Shown here one piece after another: positions 17,280 to 24,985 of a stretch of 64,000 bases of DNA. Every line of letters begins with the position of its first letter. The stretch's first letter is position 1. The notes beneath the pieces are model-generated. The model saw only the letters and a program-made list of their open reading frames with translations. It searched no databases and was not told the origin of the DNA. The stretch spans positions 248,001 to 312,000 of the forward strand of contig NZ_JAMZEA010000004.1 in the NCBI RefSeq assembly GCF_024172125.1. Reading direction: 5' to 3'. The translations under genes and the position numbers were made by a program. The DNA comes from Actinomadura rupiterrae (GTDB lineage: Bacteria > Actinomycetota > Actinomycetes > Streptosporangiales > Streptosporangiaceae).

Positions 17280-18137
17280 TCATGGAGCAGTCTCGTCAGA
17301 TTGGCCCGGCGTGAGCATCGCGAGGACGTCCTCTAGCGGGATGTTGTAGTCGTCCTTGGCTTGGGCCATGAGTTTGAAGACTGTTTCAGCGCCGCGGGCG
17401 AGGTCGTCGGGGAGGCCGGCGGTGTGGAGGGCGCTGGCTGTCTCGGCCATTTCTGGGGCCCAGCGCCAGGCTCGGGCAGCGACGCTGGGGAGGTAGTTAG
17501 GGGCTGTCAGGGCGGATCGGGCGAAGTTCTGTGATTCCTGTTGGAGTTCGTCGCGGACGCCGTAGTGGTCGGCCAAGGCGTAGGCGACGGCGGCCAGTGC
17601 TCTGCTGGCTTTCTGGTAAGAGGCTTGGGCGAGTTTGATGGCTGAGGCCTGGCCAACGGAGCCGTTCATCGCGACAGGTTCGACCTGGGAGCCTGTGAAT
17701 AGGTCGCTGATCGTGCGGACGCCTGCTGGGTCTCCGGCGAGGTAAAGACGGACGGTGGAGTCCGGGCCCGGGGGTGCGCCGAAGATGCACCCGTCGACGA
17801 CCGTGATGCCGTGTTGTCCGAGGTCGTCAGCGATGCGCTGGGCACGTTCGGGAGTGATGGCGTTGGCTTCGACGTACAAGCCGCGGAAGCCGCTGTCGGC
17901 GACGGATCGGGCGACGTCGTCTGCGGCGGACGGTGGGCACAGAGAGATGGTGACGTCGCTTCCGGCCATTAGTTTGGGCAGGATGTCGATGGGTTCCAGC
18001 CCGTAGGTGTCGGCCCGTTCCCTAGTGGCCTGGCTTCGCCCCGCCGGGCACCAGCGGACATGGGTGTCCGTCCGGATGGCTTGTGCGGCGACTGCCGCGC
18101 CCATGCGGCCGGGGTGCAGGATGGCGATGTTCGTCAT
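17280..18137 (-). CDS. NAD(P)-dependent oxidoreductase (6PGDH / hydroxyisobutyrate-dehydrogenase superfamily, DUF1932-type)
   Basis: 285 aa. The N-terminal Rossmann domain opens with IAILHPGRMGAAVA (GxGxxG-type loop, here HPGRMG). The family block VDGCIFGAPPG follows near residue 115. The GSVGQASAIKLAQASYQKA segment carries the Lys that is catalytic in this superfamily, and the all-helical C-terminal half resembles DUF1932. It probably reduces a small carbonyl or imine substrate. Its ATG overlaps the stop of the upstream regulator (ATGA at 18134-18137), so the two form one minus-strand unit divergent from the RiPP-like operon. It may tailor the product or a precursor of that cluster. Confidence 0.75.
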   Translation of the reverse strand: MTNIAILHPGRMGAAVAAQAIRTDTHVRWCPAGRSQATRERADTYGLEPIDILPKLMAGSDVTISLCPPSAADDVARSVADSGFRGLYVEANAITPERAQRIADDLGQHGITVVDGCIFGAPPGPDSTVRLYLAGDPAGVRTISDLFTGSQVEPVAMNGSVGQASAIKLAQASYQKASRALAAVAYALADHYGVRDELQQESQNFARSALTAPNYLPSVAARAWRWAPEMAETASALHTAGLPDDLARGAETVFKLMAQAKDDYNIPLEDVLAMLTPGQSDETAP

Positions 18138-19432
18138 GGTGTCTCCGGCGGCCGGGGGCTAGGTCGGGCACAGTATCCCGTGATCTCCTCGCGGATCTCG
18201 CGGGCTGCGGGGGCGGTGGCGTAGGCGGGTGTGATGAAGTCGCGGACTTGAAGCAGGCGGCGTCGGACGCTGTCGGTCTTGCGGTCAGGGGCAGTCGCCA
18301 GCACGGTGCGGACCTCTGATGCCGTCCCGTCAAGGTCGCCGAGGCCGAGCAGGGCGCTGGCGAGGTCGAGCCGGGCCAGGAGCAGCTCGCCGGTTCGTTG
18401 CTGGTGGCTTGGTGCCTGTTCGTAGAGTTGGATGGCTTGGGCGGCGTCGTGGGCGGCCCACTGCGCGCGGCGGGCCCCGGGTAGCCATACGTTGCAGGTG
18501 CTGGCGTAGAAGAGCTGCTTTTCCTCGGGGAAGGCGAGCATGCCTCCGTACGGTTCGGTGCTAGCGATCGCCGTACGGGCGGTGTTGGCTCGGTGGAGCG
18601 CGCGTTGGACGGCTTCGGCGTTACCCAGACGCGCATGCGCGCGAGCTTCGATGCTCGCCAGTCGCACGGCGGCGCTGCCGGATTCTGGGCGTAAGGTACT
18701 GGCGGACTCAGCGAGGGCCGCGGCGTCGGCGAACCTGTCGTCCCAGTAGGCGATCAGGCTCTGCATGCCCCGGGTCCAGACTCGCAGCCAGTTGCTGCCT
18801 GCGGCCTCGGCGCAGCTGTAGGCGGCTTTGGCTTGCGCCTCCGCGGCCGGCAGGTGGCCGAGGTCGAAGGAGGCGTTGGCGAGCACTCCGCATGCGACAC
18901 CGGAGATCAGGTAGAGGTCACAGGCTTTCGGCAGGTGGCTATGTGCCTTGATCAGGGAGAACGCGGCGTCCCGGATTCCCAGCACTTCGAGAAAGGTCGG
19001 ATAGACCGGCTGACGCGGGTAGGTCTCGACTGCCCTGCTGATTTCGGCGTGCAGGACGTCCACTGGTGAGGTTCCTTCAGCGGACGCGGCGATGTGGTGA
19101 AAGAAGCTCTCCGAGTCGGCAGCAGCTCTCGTAATCATTTGGTCTGCGGAGAACTCGGGCCGGTTGCTCGTCGCAAGCACGCGGGGGCGTGGCGCGCGGA
19201 TGTGCAGGCTCTGGGAGAAGCGTTCTTGGACGTCGGGGCTGGTTTTCGCGAGCGTGGTGTCAAGGATGGCCTGCATATGCGGTCTGGGCGTCCTGGCCGT
19301 CCCGGCTGCCTCCCACATCGACACGGTGCGGTCGCTGATCCCCAGGCAGGCTGCGAAATCGCGGACGCTGAGCCGCATCGCCTCGCGGAGCGCCCGTGCC
19401 TCACGGCCGGACCACTTCTCGACTGCGATCAC
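18134..19432 (-). CDS. XRE-type HTH regulator with TPR-like C-terminal region
   Basis: 432 aa. The N-terminal HTH reads REAMRLSVRDFAACLGISDR followed by TVSMWE, a standard Cro/C1-type motif (~residues 14-45). The remaining ~330 residues are Ala/Leu-rich helical repeats with TPR character (for example CEAAGSNWLRVWTRGMQSLI). This layout is common for actinomycete regulators beside specialised-metabolite and RiPP clusters. The GTG start at 19430-19432 has a GAAGGG ribosome site. The 311-bp gap to the NUDIX gene is the obvious place for its operator and for both divergent promoters. Confidence 0.8.
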   Translation of the reverse strand: MIAVEKWSGREARALREAMRLSVRDFAACLGISDRTVSMWEAAGTARTPRPHMQAILDTTLAKTSPDVQERFSQSLHIRAPRPRVLATSNRPEFSADQMITRAAADSESFFHHIAASAEGTSPVDVLHAEISRAVETYPRQPVYPTFLEVLGIRDAAFSLIKAHSHLPKACDLYLISGVACGVLANASFDLGHLPAAEAQAKAAYSCAEAAGSNWLRVWTRGMQSLIAYWDDRFADAAALAESASTLRPESGSAAVRLASIEARAHARLGNAEAVQRALHRANTARTAIASTEPYGGMLAFPEEKQLFYASTCNVWLPGARRAQWAAHDAAQAIQLYEQAPSHQQRTGELLLARLDLASALLGLGDLDGTASEVRTVLATAPDRKTDSVRRRLLQVRDFITPAYATAPAAREIREEITGYCARPSPRPPETP

Positions 19433-19743
19433 AGCGGAGCCCTTCGCCAGTAAGGATTTCCGTCAGCCTAAGCGATCACGTCCAGGCGAGACAGGGGGTT
19501 GCCCGACGCTGTCTCCTTGGTCGGCCGCCTTGGTGCGGCGGAAGTTCGGCGGTCGTTCGGCGGTGTTGCGGCGCTCGTTCATTCCCGGGTGTGGGGGCCT
19601 CGGGCGAGGCTGGTGAGCCAAGCGGCGATGCGGAGGGCCCTGATGCGCGCAACATCTGCCAGACACTTCTTGCTGTTCGCGGTGGCGGGCGTCGTGCAGT
19701 GCCTAGGCTCGAGGTACCGCGGCGTCATCATCGAAGGGGAGCC
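19433..19743. promoter_or_regulatory. divergent promoter region of the RiPP-like cluster
   Basis: This 311-bp segment separates the minus-strand regulator from the plus-strand operon. No gene in it is convincing. A GGGGAG ribosome site lies just before the NUDIX ATG at 19744. I could not assign -10/-35 boxes reliably. Confidence 0.5.
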
Positions 19744-20178
19744 ATGCCCGAGAAGGTCATCAAGGACAAGGTGCTGGTCTACGTCGTGCGCGACGGGAAG
19801 CTGCTGGTCTTCCGCCACACCGACTACTCCTATGAAGAGGTCGGGATCCAGGTTCCGGCTGGCAGTATCCGGCCGGATGAGTCGCCCGAGGATGCGGCGC
19901 TTCGTGAGGCTCGCGAGGAGACCGGCCTGTCGGAATTCAAGATCGTGCGGAAGCTCGGCGAGACGAGCTACGACATCACTCCGTACCGGTATGAGATCCA
20001 GAACCGGCACGTGTTCCACTTGGAGCTGGCAGAGGACACGCCCGAGCGGTGGTCCAGCCAGGAAGACCACGACGGCGAGCAGGAACCGACGCATTTCGAG
20101 TGCTTCTGGATCCCGCTGGAGGCTGCGCACATCCTCCAGTCCGGTCAGGGTGCGCTGCTGGGCAGGCTCGTGGAGTAG
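19744..20178 (+). CDS. NUDIX hydrolase
   Basis: 144 aa. It contains a complete NUDIX box GSIRPDESPEDAALREAREE followed by TGL (~residues 40-63), matching Gx5Ex7REUxEExGU, so metal binding and pyrophosphohydrolase activity are expected; the substrate is unknown. I chose the ATG at 19744, with AAGGGGAG ahead, because the box then sits at the usual depth. It is the first gene of the plus-strand operon, 18 bases before the radical SAM gene. In this context it might clear a nucleotide by-product or act on an NDP-type cofactor, but nothing in the sequence says which. Confidence 0.85.
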   Translation: MPEKVIKDKVLVYVVRDGKLLVFRHTDYSYEEVGIQVPAGSIRPDESPEDAALREAREETGLSEFKIVRKLGETSYDITPYRYEIQNRHVFHLELAEDTPERWSSQEDHDGEQEPTHFECFWIPLEAAHILQSGQGALLGRLVE

Positions 20179-20196
20179 CTGCCTGGGCGGTGGCCG

Positions 20197-21987
20197 ATGA
20201 GCTACCAGACCCTCGCCGGCTCCGATGCCGCGGTGTCGGTGATCCTCAAGCTCCGCGGTGAGACCTGCGATATCGACTGCCTGTACTGCTTTGAGAAGCG
20301 GAAGGAAGCCCCCGGCGGCGCGAGGATCAGTGCCGACGACGTCGACCGATTGGGTCAGCTGTTCCGGGGGCGTCCGATGTTGGTCGAGCTCCACGGTGGT
20401 GAGCCGCTGACCGCTGGCCGAGACCATCTGGCCTCGGTCTTGAAGTCCTTGGCCGCGCAGCCGTCGGTCGTCGGTGTGTCCATGCAGACCAACGGCGTGC
20501 TCCTCGATGAGGAGTGGCTGGACCTGTTCGACGAGGTGTATCCGGGCCTGCGGATCGGAATCTCGCTCGATGGCGACGCAGCGGGCAACGCCTGGCGAGT
20601 CAGCTACGACGCCCAGCCGGTCTATCCAAAGGTCGTCAAGGCGCTGGAGTTGCTCGGCCGCCGCGGCAGGCAGGTCGGCGTCATCGCCGTGGTCACACCT
20701 GCGGTCCTCGGGCGCGCCGAAGCGGTCCTGGACCATCTGGCGGGCTTCGACGCGGTCAACGCGATCAGCTTCGTCCCGTGCTTCGACAGCACGGTCGCGG
20801 CCGCGACAGCCGCCCCGAGGAGGGTTCCCGCCAGCCGTCTGCGGCAGCGCGAAGCCGTCAGCGGCGGCAGTCCTGCGTGGGCGATCACTCCGGGGCAGTA
20901 CACCGGCTTCGTGCTGGCCGCCGCCGCGCACTGGGTGGTGTCAGGGCTGTCGGCGAAGGTCAAGCTGGAGCCGGTAGTGTCGACTATCCGCCGGATCAAC
21001 GGGCTCGATACCGGCTTCTGTCACTTCTCCGACCTCAAGTGCGATCACGTCTTCACCCTCTACCCCGAGGGGCGTTTCGGCGGATGTGACGAGCTGCCGT
21101 GGCCGGCTGCCCGGTTGGGCACACTGGGGGACGGTCTTGACGTCGGCGCGGCGCAGCAAGCGTCGCCGCTGCTGCGCCAGGGGCGGTCGCTGATGAACCG
21201 GTGCGCGTCGTGCGCTTACCGGAGTACCTGCGGCGGCGGGTGCATCGCGACGCGTCTGCGGAATGTGCAGGATGAGGACGCCTATTGCGACGCGCGCATG
21301 CGGCTGGTCGACGGTGTGGCGGCGCTGCTTGCGCAGCCTTCCCATCCCGAAGGGGTGTGGTGCCGGACCGCACGGTGGATGCCCCGCAACCCCAACGTCA
21401 TGAACGACGTGGCTGCGTTCGTCGCGCTGTGGGACGACCCGGCAGCGCCCCGGCTGGAAGCGGTCATCAGAACCAGTGCCTTCGGCAACCGCAACGCCGT
21501 CGGGGAACCCGGTGTCCATGAAGCCGCCGATCTCGATCCTCGTCACCCCCAATGGGATAAGGGCATCGAGCCCGGCGTGAGGCCGCTGGTCGACGCCTGC
21601 ACGAACAGTTTCGGGGCGATCACCTACGACAGTTGCGAAGGCCACCTCAATCAAGGCGTTGACGCTGTGCCGTCCTCAAGGCGGGTCGGTGTCCTCCCGC
21701 GCGACCGGGAGGAGTACGCACTCCTCGCGGCACGGCTGTGCCAGGCGGTCACGGCAGTCCGCCCCATGCTGCCCCGATCGGTGGCGGTGGTGATCGGCCG
21801 CGCCGAACTGACATCGCGGAGCAGCGGGCGGTCCGTCCCGGTTCTCGACCTGCACCTGGAGCCTGTCTCTGGGGAGTGGGCCGCCTACGCCGCAAGCGTT
21901 GACCAGGCAACGCGCCTGCTGGCCGAAGCCCTGGAAACCAGCGCCGTCGACACCTCCTGCTGCGGTTGCAGGCCGGGGTCGGCATGA
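20197..21987 (+). CDS. radical SAM/SPASM peptide maturase with unusual C-terminal extension
   Basis: 596 aa. The radical SAM motif CDIDCLYC (Cys24, Cys28, Cys31) binds the first 4Fe-4S cluster; HGGEPL and ISLDGD are the SAM-binding and core-barrel motifs. A SPASM/twitch region follows with CHFSDLKCDH, GGCDELPW and RCASCAYRSTCGGGC (~residues 275-350), giving the extra auxiliary-cluster cysteines seen in peptide-modifying enzymes of the FxsB/anSME kind. Residues ~385-596 form an additional domain with CTNSFGAITYDSCEGHL. No N-terminal RiPP-recognition (RRE) fold is evident. Expected role: C-C or C-X crosslinking of a ribosomal peptide, probably the one at 24758. The stop overlaps the next ATG (21984-21987). 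Confidence 0.85.
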   Translation: MSYQTLAGSDAAVSVILKLRGETCDIDCLYCFEKRKEAPGGARISADDVDRLGQLFRGRPMLVELHGGEPLTAGRDHLASVLKSLAAQPSVVGVSMQTNGVLLDEEWLDLFDEVYPGLRIGISLDGDAAGNAWRVSYDAQPVYPKVVKALELLGRRGRQVGVIAVVTPAVLGRAEAVLDHLAGFDAVNAISFVPCFDSTVAAATAAPRRVPASRLRQREAVSGGSPAWAITPGQYTGFVLAAAAHWVVSGLSAKVKLEPVVSTIRRINGLDTGFCHFSDLKCDHVFTLYPEGRFGGCDELPWPAARLGTLGDGLDVGAAQQASPLLRQGRSLMNRCASCAYRSTCGGGCIATRLRNVQDEDAYCDARMRLVDGVAALLAQPSHPEGVWCRTARWMPRNPNVMNDVAAFVALWDDPAAPRLEAVIRTSAFGNRNAVGEPGVHEAADLDPRHPQWDKGIEPGVRPLVDACTNSFGAITYDSCEGHLNQGVDAVPSSRRVGVLPRDREEYALLAARLCQAVTAVRPMLPRSVAVVIGRAELTSRSSGRSVPVLDLHLEPVSGEWAAYAASVDQATRLLAEALETSAVDTSCCGCRPGSA

Positions 21988-22535
21988 ACGAATCGCTGGT
22001 GATCAATCAGCTCCTCGGGCGGCTCTGCTACTTCCACGTCCAGTTCATCGAACCCCGCCGCCCCAGGCCGTCGCCGCCGTCTGAGGTGACCTGCTGCCGT
22101 CATCCGGCCGTGCCCGCCGAGTTCGGCCCGTGGGCGGTGCTCCGCGACATCGCCGCCGATCTCGGCGTGCCGCGTGACTGCCCGGCCGACGCCGGTGGGT
22201 GCTGCGCCGTCTGCCGGGTCCGGACCTACGCGACGGCCATCGCCGAATGCTGGGCCTCAACCGAGAGCCGTGCCTACGGCGTGGACGCCCGTCCCGAGAC
22301 CAACGTCCAGACACGGACGGTCGGCGATCAGATCGCCTCGCGCTTCGCGTCCCTCACCCACACGGCCTGCTCGCGCCCCCCGCTGCAGTTCAGACCCCAC
22401 TCGGCGACCGGTCTACCGCTGACCGACGAGTTGCTGACGCTCTGGGCCGCTCCCGGGGAGGCGCCCGTGACCAGCGCACTCAACCACTGCGCCTCTCTGG
22501 ATGACGTCGTCGTTCTCCTCAAGGACCACTCATGA
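21984..22535 (+). CDS. unknown Cys-rich protein of the RiPP-like cluster
   Basis: 183 aa. I recognise no family. The start is the ATG at 21984, which overlaps the radical SAM stop (ATGA); its own stop overlaps the next ATG (22532-22535). The central part is cysteine-rich (TCCRHP, CPADAGGCCAVCRVR, AECW, THTACSRP), suggesting a metal site or an FeS or zinc role. No signal peptide or membrane segment. Tight coupling on both sides to the radical SAM and oxygenase genes implies an accessory function for one of them, for example a recognition partner. Confidence 0.7.
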   Translation: MNESLVINQLLGRLCYFHVQFIEPRRPRPSPPSEVTCCRHPAVPAEFGPWAVLRDIAADLGVPRDCPADAGGCCAVCRVRTYATAIAECWASTESRAYGVDARPETNVQTRTVGDQIASRFASLTHTACSRPPLQFRPHSATGLPLTDELLTLWAAPGEAPVTSALNHCASLDDVVVLLKDHS

Positions 22536-23257
22536 TCCACCTCGCTGAGACCCTGGCCATCGGCAGCATCGAAGACTTCCTCACCCCTGCCGAGGCCACC
22601 GCCCTGCGCGACATCATGGACGCCTTCTTGGCTGACCAGCGGCCCGCCGGGTTCGGCACCCGCCGCACCACCTCGATCCACGAGATTCCCGGACACACCG
22701 CCGTCCAGGCCATGGCCGTCTACGAACCGGCCGGGCGCATCGAGATCACCGGCATCCCCGGCGCCGCAGAGCAGATCCTCAGCGACGCCTTCGCCCGCGC
22801 GCTCCCCGCGATTAACCGGGGCATGCCGTCGATCTCGCGCTGCCGCCCCTGGACCTACGTCGAGTACGGCCCCGGCCAGCACATCACCCCGCACCTGGAC
22901 GGCATCGCCCCCGACCCGCTGTCCTGGCCGCGCCAGATCGCCGGAATCAGCATCGTCATCACCGAAGCGGCAGCCGGCGGGGGGTTCTTCGTTGAGACCA
23001 CCAGCGACCAGCAACTCTGGGAACGCAGCTGCGAGCAGGACGGCTACTCCCCCGGCATGCACCTTGCCAGAGACGGCGCGGACCAATCCGCCGACTGGTT
23101 CCAAGCCATGACACGCACGCGCTGGCAGGTCACGGCAGCAGCCGGAACCGCACTGCTGTACGGCTCCCAGCTCACCCACGGAACCGAGCCTGTGCGGGAG
23201 GGCCGGGCCCGCAAGTTCATCAGCTGGCTCACCGCCCAAGCTCCACAGGGAGCCTGA
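22532..23257 (+). CDS. 2-oxoglutarate/Fe(II)-dependent oxygenase
   Basis: 241 aa. It shows the His-x-Asp...His facial triad of the 2OG-Fe(II) family: YGPGQHITPHLDGI (H-L-D) and a distal GSQLTHGTEPVREGRARKF, where the His ligates iron and the following Arg would bind 2-oxoglutarate. The size and the double-stranded beta-helix layout fit prolyl-hydroxylase-like members. It probably hydroxylates a side chain of the cluster peptide or an amino-acid building block. The ATG overlaps the previous stop, and only two bases separate it from the kinase gene. Confidence 0.8.
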   Translation: MIHLAETLAIGSIEDFLTPAEATALRDIMDAFLADQRPAGFGTRRTTSIHEIPGHTAVQAMAVYEPAGRIEITGIPGAAEQILSDAFARALPAINRGMPSISRCRPWTYVEYGPGQHITPHLDGIAPDPLSWPRQIAGISIVITEAAAGGGFFVETTSDQQLWERSCEQDGYSPGMHLARDGADQSADWFQAMTRTRWQVTAAAGTALLYGSQLTHGTEPVREGRARKFISWLTAQAPQGA

Positions 23258-23259
23258 CG

Positions 23260-23856
23260 GTGTTCATTGTCCTGGACGGCCCGGCGGGAAGCGGGAAGAG
23301 CGCCCTGCGCGATCAACTGCTGCACGCTGCAGCTGAGCGGGGCATCCGCGGAGTCCACCTCGGCCAGTTCTCCTGGCTCTCCCTGACCGCGACCAGGACG
23401 ATCGTCGCCCTCCGCGCCGGTCAGGTGACCTCGAGTCTGGCCAGTGCGGTGTCGGCCGTTCGCGACGACCTTGCTCTGCATGTACGCCACAACCTGTGCC
23501 GCACCGCACCGCTGATCGTCGCCGACCGGTGGACGCCTTCTACTGCATGCCTGCTGGCTCTGCTCTACGAGCAGCCCGTCGGACCGCTGCTTGGTGAACT
23601 CGCACTTCCCGAGGCCCTACCTGACATGACCATCCTGCTGACCACCCCCGCCGACCTGTGCCGTGACCGGATCCGGAAGCGACCCGCATCCCGCCGGTTC
23701 CTGGATGCCGACGCGAACCTCGGCCCGCTCACCCGGCTCTACGCCGACGCCGCTGCCGCATGCCCCGATCCCGTCATCACGCGCCCGTCCAACCAGCCCT
23801 CGGACCTCGTCGAGCTCACCGAAGCGGTGCTCAGTCACCAGAAAGGGCCCCGATGA
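23260..23856 (+). CDS. P-loop kinase, thymidylate-kinase-like
   Basis: 198 aa. It opens with MFIVLDGPAGSGKSALRDQL, a Walker A P-loop (GPAGSGKS) at the very N-terminus, as in dTMP kinases and related small-molecule kinases. LIVADRW (~residue 85) resembles the DR(Y/W) motif of that family, and CRDRIRKRPASRRF (~145) looks like its lid. The substrate is uncertain; in a modification cluster it may act on something other than dTMP. The GTG start comes two bases after the oxygenase stop, and its stop overlaps the next ATG (23853-23856). Confidence 0.75.
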   Translation: MFIVLDGPAGSGKSALRDQLLHAAAERGIRGVHLGQFSWLSLTATRTIVALRAGQVTSSLASAVSAVRDDLALHVRHNLCRTAPLIVADRWTPSTACLLALLYEQPVGPLLGELALPEALPDMTILLTTPADLCRDRIRKRPASRRFLDADANLGPLTRLYADAAAACPDPVITRPSNQPSDLVELTEAVLSHQKGPR

Positions 23857-24737
23857 CCGTCCTCCACCCGCTGCACCCCGCTGCCTGGGTCCTTGACCAG
23901 CTCGGCGACAACGGCTGGCACGTCGACCGGCTGCTGTCGTTCACCCGCGCCAGCACCCTGGCCCTCATCCACCGCCCAGGGCAGACCCCGGTCGTCCTCA
24001 AGGCCGGATTCGGCAACGACCACGTCCTTTCCGAACTCGACCCCGACCTGCGGGCAGCCGCGTACGGCTTCTACTGGTACCGCGCCCTCACCGCTGAGGA
24101 ACGGCGGCTCAGCCGCGCCGACTTCCGACACGAGATCGACACTGCCCGAGACGCCTCCGGGGTCGCTCAGGTCGTCCCGCTCCTCGACGAAGGAACCCTG
24201 CCCCGTTTCGACTGGTACACCATGCCCTACCTGGCCGAGGGAGACTTCCGGACGCTCCTGAGCGCCCCGGATCCCGATCTCGCATACGGCTACCGGGTCC
24301 TCGCTGACATCGCCGCCGCCCTGGTCGGCCTCCACCAGCTCGGCGTCGTCCACCGCGATGTCTACGCCGAGAACATCCTCCTCGACAACGGCAAAGGGCA
24401 CCTCACCGACCTCGGCGCCTCCCGCCGTCTCGGCATCCCCCGCGGCCCATCCGGACGCCCGCCCGAACCTCACTGGCCCCCCGAATACTCCACCAGCTAC
24501 GCCACCGCCACACCCGCCGCCGACGTCTACAGCCTCGCCGTCCTCACCTACCGGTTCACCAGCGGTGACCTGCCCCGCCTCCACGGGGACGCCCACCTCA
24601 CCCAACTCCCCGCCCCGCTGCGAGACGTCATCTCCGCAGCACTCCTGCCCGCCTCCTCCAACCGCCCCGCCATGACCGAACTGCACCACGCCCTCAAGGA
24701 GGCAGCCACCACACCACCCCTCCCGACCAGCAGCTAG
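23853..24737 (+). CDS. Ser/Thr-type protein kinase
   Basis: 294 aa with a full but compact kinase fold: VVLKAG (ATP-binding Lys), catalytic loop VVHRDVYAENILL (HRDxxxxN), a DLG in place of DFG, PPEYSTSYATATPAADVYSL as the APE/substrate segment and helix F Asp, and a C-terminal NRPAMTELH. No transmembrane or extracellular sensor domain, so it is soluble. Placed directly ahead of a Ser-rich 52-aa peptide gene, it may phosphorylate that peptide, like the kinase step of class III/IV lanthipeptide enzymes, but no lyase or cyclase domain accompanies it. The start overlaps the previous stop. Confidence 0.8.
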   Translation: MTVLHPLHPAAWVLDQLGDNGWHVDRLLSFTRASTLALIHRPGQTPVVLKAGFGNDHVLSELDPDLRAAAYGFYWYRALTAEERRLSRADFRHEIDTARDASGVAQVVPLLDEGTLPRFDWYTMPYLAEGDFRTLLSAPDPDLAYGYRVLADIAAALVGLHQLGVVHRDVYAENILLDNGKGHLTDLGASRRLGIPRGPSGRPPEPHWPPEYSTSYATATPAADVYSLAVLTYRFTSGDLPRLHGDAHLTQLPAPLRDVISAALLPASSNRPAMTELHHALKEAATTPPLPTSS

Positions 24738-24757
24738 CCACTCACGAAGGGATCACC

Positions 24758-24916
24758 GTGGAAGACCAAATCAGCCAGTTCCTGCAAGCCGTCGACGACC
24801 TGCGCGCCGACGACACAGCCGTCCGGACCACCGCCCATACCTCCAGCGTCTCAGCCGACGGCTGGCCCACCAGCGACCCCGAAATCAGCGCAGCCAGCAG
24901 CTCCGACGAGTCCTGA
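24758..24916 (+). CDS. candidate RiPP precursor peptide, 52 aa
   Basis: GTG start at 24758 with a GAAGGGA ribosome site five bases upstream, 20 bases after the kinase stop. The N-terminal half (EDQISQFLQAVDDLRADD) is an acidic amphipathic helix, typical of a leader. The C-terminal half is rich in Ser, Thr, Ala and Asp with a single Trp (DGWPTSDPE) and ends SSSDES. It has no Cys, so thioether chemistry is excluded unless supplied elsewhere. A strong hairpin follows 12 bases after the stop, as is common behind precursor genes. It matches no named class that I know (it lacks a terminal FxSxx motif). Assignment as substrate is inference from size, composition and place. Confidence 0.65.
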   Translation: MEDQISQFLQAVDDLRADDTAVRTTAHTSSVSADGWPTSDPEISAASSSDES

Positions 24917-24928
24917 CATCCACATGGT

Positions 24929-24968
24929 CCGGCCGCAGCTCTGGGGCGCAGCCGAGAGCTGCGGCCGG
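24929..24968 (+). terminator. attenuator-like hairpin after the precursor gene
   Basis: CCGGCCGCAGCTCT at 24929-24942 pairs perfectly with 24955-24968 around a 12-base loop. It sits between the 52-aa peptide gene and the HExxH gene inside one operon. A partial terminator here would keep peptide mRNA more abundant than downstream enzyme mRNA. Confidence 0.7.
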
Positions 24969-24985
24969 CCCGCCTGGAGGCACCC

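Noticed and set aside
19579..20931. 450-codon minus-strand open frame across NUDIX and radical SAM genes
   Set aside because: Both plus-strand genes carry full catalytic motifs; the antisense frame is Arg/Asp-rich and featureless.
24758..24916. Precursor as an FxSxx-COOH or lanthipeptide core
   Set aside because: The C-terminus is SSSDES without Phe, and there is no Cys, so neither class fits.
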